The notes beneath the pieces are model-generated. The model was not told where the DNA came from and did not search any database. It was given only the letters and a program-made list of their open reading frames with translations. A DNA stretch of 17,937 nt from JAWLBW01 sp041687475 (GTDB lineage: Bacteria > J088 > JAWLBW01), in the NCBI GenBank assembly GCA_041687475.1, contig JAWLBW010000062.1:1-17937 (forward strand). The letters are read 5' to 3'. Below are positions 7,212-14,468 of this stretch, one piece after another. Within the stretch, counting starts at the first letter, position 1; each line of letters starts with the position of its first letter. Made by a program: the position numbers and the translations under genes.

Positions 7212-9191
7212 TCACGAGCCGGCGGTGGGCGTGCGCAATTCGAGCCTCTTGACCGGGCGCCCGTCGCCGTCGACCGGAATCACAAAGGTCGCGCTGCGGC
7301 GCAGGCACAGGGCATCGGGGCGGTCTTCACAGACGTAGTACTCGGCTACGACCCTGAGTTCGCCGTCATCGACATCGCCGGGTTCGACGGTGGTTTCATA
7401 GGGCGCGCCGCCGGGCGGAAGCCGCTTTTCGTCACCGCCGATGGCTACCGAGCGGGGCGCCTGCTCGTTTACCTTGAGCGGCTTTTCGACATCGAAGACG
7501 ATCGTCAGGGGTATTTTCTGCTCAAGGCTGATCGGATCCAGTCGCACGGTCTGGGGCGGAAGCGGCGCGGGCACGCCTTCTTCGCCCGGTGGTTCGAGTC
7601 CGAGCAGAAGCACGGGCTCGCCCGTCTTCTTCTGCGCATTGATGCGTAGAATCCGGTGGTTGTTCGTGTCGGCTACGAACAGGTTTCCGCCGTTGAACGA
7701 GATTCCGCCCGGTTCGTTCAGCGCCTGCTCGAGGCCGGGTTCGTCCTTGCCGTACACGGTGCTCACCACGCCGCTTTCGGGGTCGAGGGCCTTGATCTTG
7801 TGGTTGTAGGTATCGGCGAGGTAGAGGGTTCCGTTGCCGTATGCGACGCCCAACACATGCTGCAGGCGAGCCTTTTCGGGCGGGCCGTCGACGTCGCCGA
7901 ATTCAAAGAGCCCCTGACCCACCATGGTTTCGATGCGTGGCGGCTTTTCGTCGAGAAACACCCGGCGCACCGCGCTGGCCTCGGCATCGGCCACGTACAG
8001 AATGCTTTCGGACAGACTCAGGCCCGAGGGCTGGTTCAGGCCGCTGAATTCGCCGCGGCCGTCGATGAGCGCCTCGCGACCGCTGCCGACCAGCACTTCG
8101 GCGCGCTTCTCCTTCAAGTCGACGCGCCAGATCTGATGGGCGCCGGCCATGGCCACGTACAGGTCGTTGCCGCGCACCGCCACGTCCCAGGGGTTGTTGA
8201 AGGCTACCTTGCGCGCCGGGCCCGGGTTGTCGAAGGGGCGAGCCTGTTGCCCGGTGCCGGCCACGGTTTCGACCGTGCGATTCTGCAAATCGATTCGGCG
8301 AATGAGGTGGTTGCGGGTATCGGCCACGAACAGCGAATCGCCCTGCAGGGCCAGACCCTGCGGCTGGTTGAAGGTGGCCGTGTCGAAGCCTCCGTCGGCG
8401 CTGCCCTTCTCGCCGGTACCCACCACCGCGTCGACGGTACCGTCCTGCCGGGCGAGCACGATGCGGTGGTGGTTGCTGTCGGCCACGAACAGCCTGCCGT
8501 CGTCGGTGGCGAGTATCTTGCCCGGGAAGGCCAGCGCCGTTTTCTCGGTCTTGCGTTCGATGACCACGGGCAGGGGGCTGCCGTCGAGTTCACCCTTCTC
8601 GCGGGCCGCCCTGAGCAGCCGGCCTACGGCCTGGTCAAGCTCGTCGCGCACGCCCTCGCCCGCGAGGGTGCCCGCCACGTAGCCTTCGGGATCAATGAGC
8701 ACGAACGTGGGCCAGGCCCGCACGCCGTATTTCTCCCAGATGCCGTAATCGTCGTCGACCACCACCGGGTGTTCGATTTCATACCGCTGCATGATACGAC
8801 GGATGTTGTCGATGTCGGCCTCGTTGCTGAATTTGGCCGAGTGTACGCCTATGACGACGAAAGGCTCGTCCGAATACTTTTCTTCGAGGTACTTCAGGTC
8901 GGGTATGACGTTCAGGCAGTTGACGCAGCCGTAGGTCCAGAAGTCGAGCAGCACGACCTTGCCCCGAAGCTGTTCGAGGTCGAGCGGTTCGCTGGTGTTC
9001 AGCCAGCCGAGATTCGGCGTGAGTTCGGGCGCGCGCTCACGGTTTTCGGCCGCGCTCGTGTCCGAGCGGCCTGCCGACGACTTCCAGCAGCCCGCAGACA
9101 GGAGCATTCCCATGACGATTGCCATGAAAAGAAAAACGGGTCGAGTGCCTCTTGCCGCGCCGCCGGTGCAGGCTCGGTTGAACTTGGTCAT
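7212..9191 (-). CDS. Thioredoxin-like and NHL-repeat lipoprotein (NHLRC2-like)
   Basis: A 659-aa predicted lipoprotein. A signal peptide ends in the lipobox LSAGC (Cys35). Residues 60-200 form a TlpA/thioredoxin-like domain with the active-site motif CVNC (89-92) in DFWTYGCVNC, plus VRAWPTF with the usual cis-proline. About six NHL-type beta-propeller blades follow (about 220-540), each with a core like LFVADxxNHxI. A C-terminal beta domain ends near VCEDRPDALCLRR. This order of thioredoxin, NHL propeller and beta domain is that of NHLRC2 and its bacterial relatives, whose biochemical role is poorly defined. CxxC suggests thiol redox chemistry in the periplasm. The ATG at 9191 has GAGGGGG 8 nt upstream. 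The gene diverges from rnhA; the spacer (9192-9335) has an AT-rich patch but no promoter I would assign. Confidence 0.92.
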   Translation of the reverse strand: MTKFNRACTGGAARGTRPVFLFMAIVMGMLLSAGCWKSSAGRSDTSAAENRERAPELTPNLGWLNTSEPLDLEQLRGKVVLLDFWTYGCVNCLNVIPDLKYLEEKYSDEPFVVIGVHSAKFSNEADIDNIRRIMQRYEIEHPVVVDDDYGIWEKYGVRAWPTFVLIDPEGYVAGTLAGEGVRDELDQAVGRLLRAAREKGELDGSPLPVVIERKTEKTALAFPGKILATDDGRLFVADSNHHRIVLARQDGTVDAVVGTGEKGSADGGFDTATFNQPQGLALQGDSLFVADTRNHLIRRIDLQNRTVETVAGTGQQARPFDNPGPARKVAFNNPWDVAVRGNDLYVAMAGAHQIWRVDLKEKRAEVLVGSGREALIDGRGEFSGLNQPSGLSLSESILYVADAEASAVRRVFLDEKPPRIETMVGQGLFEFGDVDGPPEKARLQHVLGVAYGNGTLYLADTYNHKIKALDPESGVVSTVYGKDEPGLEQALNEPGGISFNGGNLFVADTNNHRILRINAQKKTGEPVLLLGLEPPGEEGVPAPLPPQTVRLDPISLEQKIPLTIVFDVEKPLKVNEQAPRSVAIGGDEKRLPPGGAPYETTVEPGDVDDGELRVVAEYYVCEDRPDALCLRRSATFVIPVDGDGRPVKRLELRTPTAGS

Positions 9192-9335
9192 CGTCGCTTC
9201 CCCCTCGGGTTATCTCTCTTCTATTTTGTAACATAACGAGGAATGCCGCAGACCCCGAGCGGGCACGCTTTCGGGTTGCGTCACGCCGGTCGAGCCTGCA
9301 ATCTGTAGGGATGAGATGTGTCTGTGGAGCGGTGC

Positions 9336-9797
9336 ATGAGTGACGACGAGATGACGCTGGTTCATATCTACACCGACGGCTCGTGTTCGCCGAACCCCGG
9401 CGCGGGTGGCTGGGGGGCGGTGCTCATCATGCCCGGCGGCGGAAAACGCAAGGAGATGTCGGGCGCCGAACCCGAAAGCACCAACAACCGCATGGAGCTT
9501 ACCGGAGCCATAGAGGCGCTGAAGGCGCTGAAGCGACCGTGCCGCGTCGTTCTGCACACCGACTCCATGTACCTGCGCAACGCCTTCGAGGCAAAGTGGA
9601 TCGAGAAGTGGCAGCGCAACGGGTGGAAGACGGCCGCCAGAAAACCCGTGCTCAACGCCGATCTCTGGCGTGAGCTCATCGTGCTGGCCGATAAGCACGA
9701 CATAACCTGGAAATGGGTCAAGGGCCACGCAGATAATGTCGAAAACAACCGCTGCGACGAGTTGGCGAACCAGGCGCGGGCCGCACTGAAGGTGTGA
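9336..9797 (+). CDS. rnhA: Ribonuclease HI
   Basis: A 153-aa enzyme that cleaves the RNA strand of RNA-DNA hybrids, clearing R-loops and primers. All catalytic residues are visible: D14 in YTDGSC, E54 in NRMEL, D76 in HTDS and D141 in RCDELA, with the flexible-loop histidine at 131 (VKGHAD). The basic handle region of E. coli-type RNase HI is present (KWIEKWQRNGWKTA). ATG 9336 is chosen because GGAG lies 6 nt upstream; in-frame GTG at 9318 or ATG at 9351 are possible alternatives. Its stop overlaps the next gene's ATG (TGATG), so the two are probably cotranslated. Confidence 0.95.
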   Translation: MSDDEMTLVHIYTDGSCSPNPGAGGWGAVLIMPGGGKRKEMSGAEPESTNNRMELTGAIEALKALKRPCRVVLHTDSMYLRNAFEAKWIEKWQRNGWKTAARKPVLNADLWRELIVLADKHDITWKWVKGHADNVENNRCDELANQARAALKV

Positions 9798-10951
9798 TGG
9801 CCGAAGCCCGACTCAAGAGCATACTGCGCAGGCGCGACCGGAGCCGACCCCGTGGGGTGGGCGGAAACCGGGTGGCGGTGTATCGCGACGGCGACGAGGC
9901 CTTTCCGGCCATGCTCGATGCCATACGCGGCGCCGACTCGACCATCTGCCTCGAAACCTACATCATTCGCGACGACACCACCGGGTGGGAATTCGGCGCC
10001 GCGCTGGCCGACAGGGCGCGCCATGGTGTCGAGGTCTCGCTTATGTACGATGCGGTCGGCAGTATCGGTCTCGGGCAGGAGTACCTCGAATACCTGCGCG
10101 GCAATGGGGTACGGGTCTGCGAATATCACCCCATTCTTCCCTGGCGCGCCCAATTCGAGCTGAACCGGCGCAACCACCGCAAGCAGCTGATTGTCGATGG
10201 ACGCATCGGTTTCGTCGGCGGTCTCAATATTGCCGACGAATACCGCTCCATCGCCAACGTGCGCGCCTGGCGCGACACCCATATGAGGGTCGAGGGCCCG
10301 GCGGTGCACAAAATGGTGCGTCTGTTTCTGTTGACCTGGCTGCGTCAGGACGGGGCAGACATCGAGACCGACCGTTACCGCGCGGTCTCACCGCCGGTAG
10401 GCGATACCTGGGTCAGGGTGCTCGGCAACCGTCGGCATCGCGATCGGGGGGCGATTCAGCAGGCTTATGTCGAGGCCTTCGAGCGCGCCGAGCGGCAGAT
10501 TCTCGTTACCAATTCGTATTTCATTCCCAACGGCGAAATTCGTCGTGCCCTTCGCGCGGCGGCGCGCCGCGGTGTGCGGGTGGCGCTGCTCCTGGCAGGC
10601 AAGTCAGACGTACTGCCCCTGCAGCTGGCCACCCGCTCGTACTACCCGGCACTGCTCGACGACGGCATTGAACTGTATGAGTGGACGCAGACGATTCTGC
10701 ACGCCAAGACGGCCGTGGTCGACGACGACTGGGCCACCGTGGGATCGTACAACCTGAACTGGCGCAGCCAGTTTCACAATCTCGAATGCAATGTCATGGT
10801 GCGCGACCGCGCCGTAGCCACCCGGCTTGAAGAAATGTTCTGGAAAGACATTGCCGAGTCGACCGTCATAGACACCAATTTCGTAGAACATGAAGGCCTG
10901 CTGACCCGGCTGGCCGGAGAATTCTTTTCTGCTTTCCGTTACTGGCTTTGA
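9797..10951 (+). CDS. Phospholipase D family protein, cardiolipin synthase-like
   Basis: A 384-aa protein with two complete HKD motifs: H127-K129-D134 (NHRKQLIVD) followed by GFVGGLNIADEY, and H302-K304-D309 (LHAKTAVVD) followed by ATVGSYNLNWRS. This two-domain plan and the flanking residues fit ClsB-type cardiolipin synthases, which make cardiolipin from phosphatidyl donors via a phosphohistidine intermediate. There are no N-terminal membrane helices, unlike ClsA. The ATG at 9797 overlaps the rnhA stop by one base; a GTG one codon earlier is possible. The next gene begins 13 nt after its stop. Other phospholipase D transferases cannot be excluded. Confidence 0.88.
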   Translation: MAEARLKSILRRRDRSRPRGVGGNRVAVYRDGDEAFPAMLDAIRGADSTICLETYIIRDDTTGWEFGAALADRARHGVEVSLMYDAVGSIGLGQEYLEYLRGNGVRVCEYHPILPWRAQFELNRRNHRKQLIVDGRIGFVGGLNIADEYRSIANVRAWRDTHMRVEGPAVHKMVRLFLLTWLRQDGADIETDRYRAVSPPVGDTWVRVLGNRRHRDRGAIQQAYVEAFERAERQILVTNSYFIPNGEIRRALRAAARRGVRVALLLAGKSDVLPLQLATRSYYPALLDDGIELYEWTQTILHAKTAVVDDDWATVGSYNLNWRSQFHNLECNVMVRDRAVATRLEEMFWKDIAESTVIDTNFVEHEGLLTRLAGEFFSAFRYWL

Positions 10952-10964
10952 CCGAGGAGTTCGC

Positions 10965-11990
10965 ATGCGCGCCATCATTCTGGAAGAAACCGGAGGACCC
11001 GAGAAGCTTCTGTGGAAGGAAGTTCCCACCCCCACGCCCGGCGAGGGCGAAGTTCTGGTCAAGGTTCACGCCTGCGCCGTCTGCTACCGCGACGTGGTCG
11101 ACCGTGTCGGCCGGTTTCCCTTCATTCAGCTGCCCGTGGTTCCGGGGCACGAATTTGCCGGCGAGGTCGTCGAGACCGGGCCCGGCGTGAAATGGCTGTC
11201 GAAGGGCGACCGTGTCGTAAACCTGCACCGCCGTCATTGCGGGCAGTGCAGCCGCTGTATTGCGGGCCGTACCATGCACTGCGAGAACGCCTTCGACTTC
11301 TTCGGCGTCACGGCCAACGGCGGCTACGCCGAGTATACGGCCGTGAACGAGACGGCGCTGGTCAAGTTTCCCGAGACGATTCCGTTCGATGTGGCTTCGA
11401 CGCTCATGTGCACGGCCGGCACGGCGCTGCAGGGCATGCGTACCCGCGGTAATCTGCAGGCCGGCGAGAAAGTGCTGATTACCGGCGCCAGCGGGGGCGT
11501 GGGCATGGCCGCCATTCAGGTCGCCCGCATCATGGGCGCCTACACCATTGCGGTTACCGGCTCTCCCCGGAAAGCCGACATGCTGCGCGAAGCGGGGGCC
11601 GACGACGTCATCGTGGCCGAGGGCAACAAGTTTCACCCCCAGGTACACGCCCGTTATCCGGGTGGAGTAGACATGGCCTTCGATGCCGTGGGCGCTCCTA
11701 CCTTCAACTCGAGTCTTCGCAGTCTGCGTGCCGATGGTCGGGTGGTGCTGGTGGGCAATATCACCGGCGAGCATCTCGACATCAACCCGGGCCTCGTCGT
11801 TGTGAGGGGAATGAGCGTTCTCGGCTCCGACGGCGCCACGCCGCAGGATATGTGGGACCTTTTCGGGTGGGTCGAGCGCGGCCTGTACAAGCCCTTCATT
11901 CAGGAAGAACTTCCGCTCGAGCGTGCCGCCGAAGCCCAGCAGAAACTCGAAGCACGATCAGTGGTCGGGCGCATTGTACTCAAGCCCTGA
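10965..11990 (+). CDS. Zinc-dependent MDR alcohol dehydrogenase/reductase
   Basis: A 341-aa medium-chain dehydrogenase/reductase. Catalytic zinc ligands are C40 (AVCYRD), H62-E63 (GHEF) and probably C149 (LMCTAGTA). Structural zinc ligands are C92, C95, C98 and C106 (HCGQCSRC then HC). The nucleotide-binding glycine motif is GASGGVG (174-180), of the AxxGxxG type common in quinone oxidoreductase and acyl-CoA reductase relatives. The likely cofactor is NAD(P)H; the substrate cannot be read from the sequence. ATG has GAGGAG 5 nt upstream. It ends the rnhA-pld-adh cluster, which looks like one transcript. Confidence 0.92.
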   Translation: MRAIILEETGGPEKLLWKEVPTPTPGEGEVLVKVHACAVCYRDVVDRVGRFPFIQLPVVPGHEFAGEVVETGPGVKWLSKGDRVVNLHRRHCGQCSRCIAGRTMHCENAFDFFGVTANGGYAEYTAVNETALVKFPETIPFDVASTLMCTAGTALQGMRTRGNLQAGEKVLITGASGGVGMAAIQVARIMGAYTIAVTGSPRKADMLREAGADDVIVAEGNKFHPQVHARYPGGVDMAFDAVGAPTFNSSLRSLRADGRVVLVGNITGEHLDINPGLVVVRGMSVLGSDGATPQDMWDLFGWVERGLYKPFIQEELPLERAAEAQQKLEARSVVGRIVLKP

Positions 11991-12001
11991 GGCCTTTGAA
12001 G

Positions 12002-12029
12002 GATCGCAGATCGCAGATCCCAGATCGCA
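12002..12029. repeat. GATCGCA heptamer array (left copy)
   Basis: Four contiguous 7-bp units: GATCGCA, GATCGCA, GATCCCA, GATCGCA. It begins 12 nt after the dehydrogenase stop. Bases 12002-12024 are the exact reverse complement of 13044-13066, giving a 23-bp perfect inverted repeat about 1 kb apart. Every unit holds GATC, the Dam target in organisms that have Dam. Confidence 0.95.
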
Positions 12030-12049
12030 AACATCGGCAAAGAGAGGGT

Positions 12050-12085
12050 ATGAATACCTTTCGGGCAGTTGGTAGATGCAGTTGA
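12050..12085 (+). CDS. Possible 11-aa leader peptide
   Basis: A short frame with ATG at 12050, encoding MNTFRAVGRCS. Its TGA stop (12083-12085) overlaps an in-frame ATG of the following gene as TGATG. A purine-rich AGAGAGGG precedes it, though its spacing is short. The stop-start overlap suggests that translation of the leader could deliver ribosomes to the next gene, which has no good ribosome binding site of its own. It may also be chance. Confidence 0.3.
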   Translation: MNTFRAVGRCS

Positions 12086-12909
12086 TGCGGGTCGACGAGG
12101 CGCCGGCGGGGCCGTTCGTCGAACGTGAGTTCCGGTACTCGCGGGTCGGCGCGACGGTTGGCGCCCTGCTGTTGCTCGGGGGCGCGGGCGTGCTGGCCTG
12201 GTTCGCCCGGATGCGCTCCGAGCCCTTGCTTTACTACGTCGCGGGCGTGCTGGTATTCATGCTCGTGCTGACGCGGCGCATGGTGCTGGCCCGATTCCAA
12301 CCCTCGAACTGGCTGGTGCGCGTCGACGGAGAGGGCCTCTTCATTCACTTTCGCTCGTACCTGAACCAGCACTTTCCGGCCGATGACGCTACGGTCGTGC
12401 GCCTTCTGTTTCGCGACATTCGCGAAATACGCGAGCTGACGGTGCGCCGCGTGCAACCGTCGCAGGGTGGGGTGCAGGCCGAAACAAGGCGCTTCGTCGA
12501 ACTGGAGCTGTCAGGCGATACCGGCGAGCTCGCATGCGCCCTGCAGGCCGAAGCGAGCCGCCCTGCGCCGGCCCGGAAACGTTGGTATGGGAGCACGTCG
12601 GTGCGCTATGGCCACCAGCCCGTGCAGTTGGTCGACGGAAACAGGCTGCGTATTCGCTGGGAAGTAACGCCCGGCATCGCCGCCTTTCTGCGCCTGGTCG
12701 GAAACCGAGCAATTGTGGCGCCTTCGGTCAGGCTTGTCGAAGATGATACGAAGCTGCCCGAGGCCCCGCGCCTCGAACAGGAAGACCGGCTGCTTGCGCT
12801 GGTCGAATCGGGCGAACGGCTGGCGGCCATCAAGCTGGTCCGCCGCTTGTACGGCTACCGGTTATCCGAAGCCAAACGCTTCGTCGACGATCTGACCGCC
12901 AAGGAATAA
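12076..12909 (+). CDS. Membrane protein with L7/L12-like C-terminal helix-turn region
   Basis: A 277-aa protein not assigned to a named family. Two membrane helices (about 24-44 and 51-66) form an N-terminal hairpin, followed by a soluble beta-rich middle (about 80-230) and a charged linker. The last 40 residues (LLALVESGERLAAIKLVRRL, then SEAKRFVDDL) resemble the C-terminal domain of ribosomal protein L7/L12, where KI.VIK.VRE..GLGLKEAK.LV is typical; this fold also occurs as a small protein-interaction module in unrelated proteins. The start may be ATG 12076 or ATG 12085, the latter overlapping the leader-peptide stop; neither has a clear Shine-Dalgarno. The gene is alone between two inverted heptamer arrays. 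The role is unknown; factor recruitment at the membrane is speculation. Confidence 0.8.
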   Translation: MQLMRVDEAPAGPFVEREFRYSRVGATVGALLLLGGAGVLAWFARMRSEPLLYYVAGVLVFMLVLTRRMVLARFQPSNWLVRVDGEGLFIHFRSYLNQHFPADDATVVRLLFRDIREIRELTVRRVQPSQGGVQAETRRFVELELSGDTGELACALQAEASRPAPARKRWYGSTSVRYGHQPVQLVDGNRLRIRWEVTPGIAAFLRLVGNRAIVAPSVRLVEDDTKLPEAPRLEQEDRLLALVESGERLAAIKLVRRLYGYRLSEAKRFVDDLTAKE

Positions 12910-12936
12910 ATCCACAATCCCCAATCATTAATCCCA
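12909..12936. repeat. AATCNNN heptamer array
   Basis: Four contiguous 7-bp units: AATCCAC, AATCCCC, AATCATT, AATCCCA. The first base is the last A of the upstream stop codon TAA. The period equals that of the GATCGCA arrays but the sequence differs. Confidence 0.85.
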
Positions 12937-12994
12937 CAGCCGGGCGCAAGGGCGTCAGGCACGGCGACCGACTCTGCAGGTGCCGAAGAAAATC

Positions 12995-13024
12995 TTCGGA
13001 TTAGGGGTGTTCGGATTCAGGGTG
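12995..13024. repeat. 15-bp imperfect tandem repeat
   Basis: Two adjacent 15-bp copies beginning TTCGGATT and ending GGGTG (12995-13009 and 13010-13024), with two mismatches. A hairpin CCGAAG/CTTCGG (12983-12999) overlaps the first copy, and a run of seven T lies at 13038-13044. No good terminator is formed. Confidence 0.7.
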
Positions 13025-13045
13025 CCATTCCCATTCCTTTTTTTC

Positions 13046-13073
13046 TGGGATCTGCGATCTGCGATCTGGGATC
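13046..13073. repeat. TGCGATC heptamer array (right copy, inverted)
   Basis: Four contiguous 7-bp units: TGGGATC, TGCGATC, TGCGATC, TGGGATC, the reverse complement of the unit at 12002-12029. It ends 9 nt before the ATG of the transporter gene and so fills the place where a ribosome binding site is expected. Confidence 0.95.
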
Positions 13074-13082
13074 ATAACCCCC

Positions 13083-14390
13083 ATGCGCAGCCTGCTTCTT
13101 CTCGGCATTCTCTATGTGAACCAGGGCCTTCCCTACGGCTTCTTTCTGCAGACGCTTCCGGTGCTCATGCGGCAGGAAGGCGCCGGCGCGAAGGAAATCG
13201 GCGCGCTCACATTCCTGGCGCTTCCCTGGGTTCTCAAGATACTCTGGGCGCCCTTCGTCGATCGCATCGGCAGTCGCCGTGGGTGGATTATCGGGCTGCA
13301 GGCCATCCTCCCGCTCGTTGTCGCCGCGCTGGCCTTCGTGCACGATTTCCGCTCGATTGCCGTGGGCGTGCTCGTGCTGAACTTTCTGGTCGCCACGCTC
13401 GATATCGCCGTCGACGGGCTGGCAGTCGAAACCCTTGCCCGCAAGGAGCGAGGGTGGGGAAACGCGCTGCAGGCCGGCGGCTACAAGGTCGGCCTGATTA
13501 TCGGCGGCGGCCTTCTACCCGGGCTTTTTCTGGGCGAAGAAGCCGCCACCGGGTGGACGCAGACCCTGCTGGCGCTTTCGGTGCTCATGCTGCCGGCGCT
13601 GCTGATTGCCTGGTTCATGCCGCGAACCGCGACATCCCCGAAAACTGTTGGTTCCAAGCCGGCTGGGCCTTCCCATTCGCCGTTGCCCCGGGCAGATATC
13701 GTGCATTCGGCTGCGGCGGAATTTCCCCCCGAAGTAGAGCCTTTCGCACCCGAACAGGCCGAAAGCGGTTCAAACATCAGACCGACCCACCGCAGTCTGT
13801 GGACGACCCTGCTGGCCGGTAGTGGCGCCGTATCGTTTCTGCTGTTCGCACTCTTTTCGAAGTTCGGCGACAGCGTGGGCACGGCCATGTTTCGCGTGTT
13901 CCTGGTCGATCGGGGCTGGGCCGCCGATCGCATTACCTTGATTATCGGTACCTGGGGCCTGGCTGCAAGCATCACGGGCTCGCTCATTGCAGCGATCCCG
14001 CTGCGGCGCTGGGGGCACAGGGGCCCGTTCTACGTTTTCGGTTTCCTCCAGGCGGCGTTTTTCCTGGTGCTTGCCCTGGCGCTGGTTCTCGATGTCGGAG
14101 ATACGACCTGGGGCGCATTGCTGGTGGCCGAGCATTTCGTCTCGGGCCTCGTTACCACGGCGCTCTTCACGCTCTTCATGGACCGGACGCCCCGGCATGC
14201 CGCCGGTTCGGGTTTTACGGCGCTTACCATTCTGTCGACGGCAGGCATGGGGCTGGGCAGCCTTCTGGGGGGAGGAATCGTCGACGCTTCCGGATTTCTT
14301 CCCACCTTTCTCACGGCCGGCGCGGCGGCCTTTCTTCCCCTTGTGTTCCTTCTCCGAGCCGGAAGGCGTGATAGCCTCGATGCGAACTGA
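13083..14390 (+). CDS. MFS transporter, AmpG/acetyl-CoA transporter-like
   Basis: A 435-aa polytopic protein of the major facilitator superfamily with about 12 hydrophobic segments. The first segment and loop (YVNQGLPYGFF, then LPWVLKILWAPFVDRIGSRRGW) and DIAVDGLAVETL (107-118) follow the pattern of AmpG muropeptide permeases and the related SLC33 acetyl-CoA transporters. A long hydrophilic loop (about 180-237) separates the two six-helix halves. AmpG imports anhydromuropeptides for wall recycling; whether this protein does so is inferred from family alone, and no recycling genes are nearby. I see no Shine-Dalgarno before the ATG: the preceding bases are ATAACCCCC, next to the heptamer array. 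No better in-frame start is visible, since the first helix begins at the second residue. Confidence 0.88.
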   Translation: MRSLLLLGILYVNQGLPYGFFLQTLPVLMRQEGAGAKEIGALTFLALPWVLKILWAPFVDRIGSRRGWIIGLQAILPLVVAALAFVHDFRSIAVGVLVLNFLVATLDIAVDGLAVETLARKERGWGNALQAGGYKVGLIIGGGLLPGLFLGEEAATGWTQTLLALSVLMLPALLIAWFMPRTATSPKTVGSKPAGPSHSPLPRADIVHSAAAEFPPEVEPFAPEQAESGSNIRPTHRSLWTTLLAGSGAVSFLLFALFSKFGDSVGTAMFRVFLVDRGWAADRITLIIGTWGLAASITGSLIAAIPLRRWGHRGPFYVFGFLQAAFFLVLALALVLDVGDTTWGALLVAEHFVSGLVTTALFTLFMDRTPRHAAGSGFTALTILSTAGMGLGSLLGGGIVDASGFLPTFLTAGAAAFLPLVFLLRAGRRDSLDAN

Positions 14391-14468
14391 GCCTTACCCG
14401 GGCGACGTGGTTCCGACGCCAGGGTCAGGACAGACGCGACCCGGCAAGCCGGGCCGCGCCATTCAGTT

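Noticed and set aside
7656..9236. Long plus-strand open frame (526 codons) opposite the NHL-repeat gene
   Set aside because: The minus-strand frame has clear thioredoxin and NHL motifs plus a ribosome binding site; the plus frame has none.
12002..13073. CRISPR array
   Set aside because: Units are 7 bp and contiguous without spacers, and no cas genes are present.
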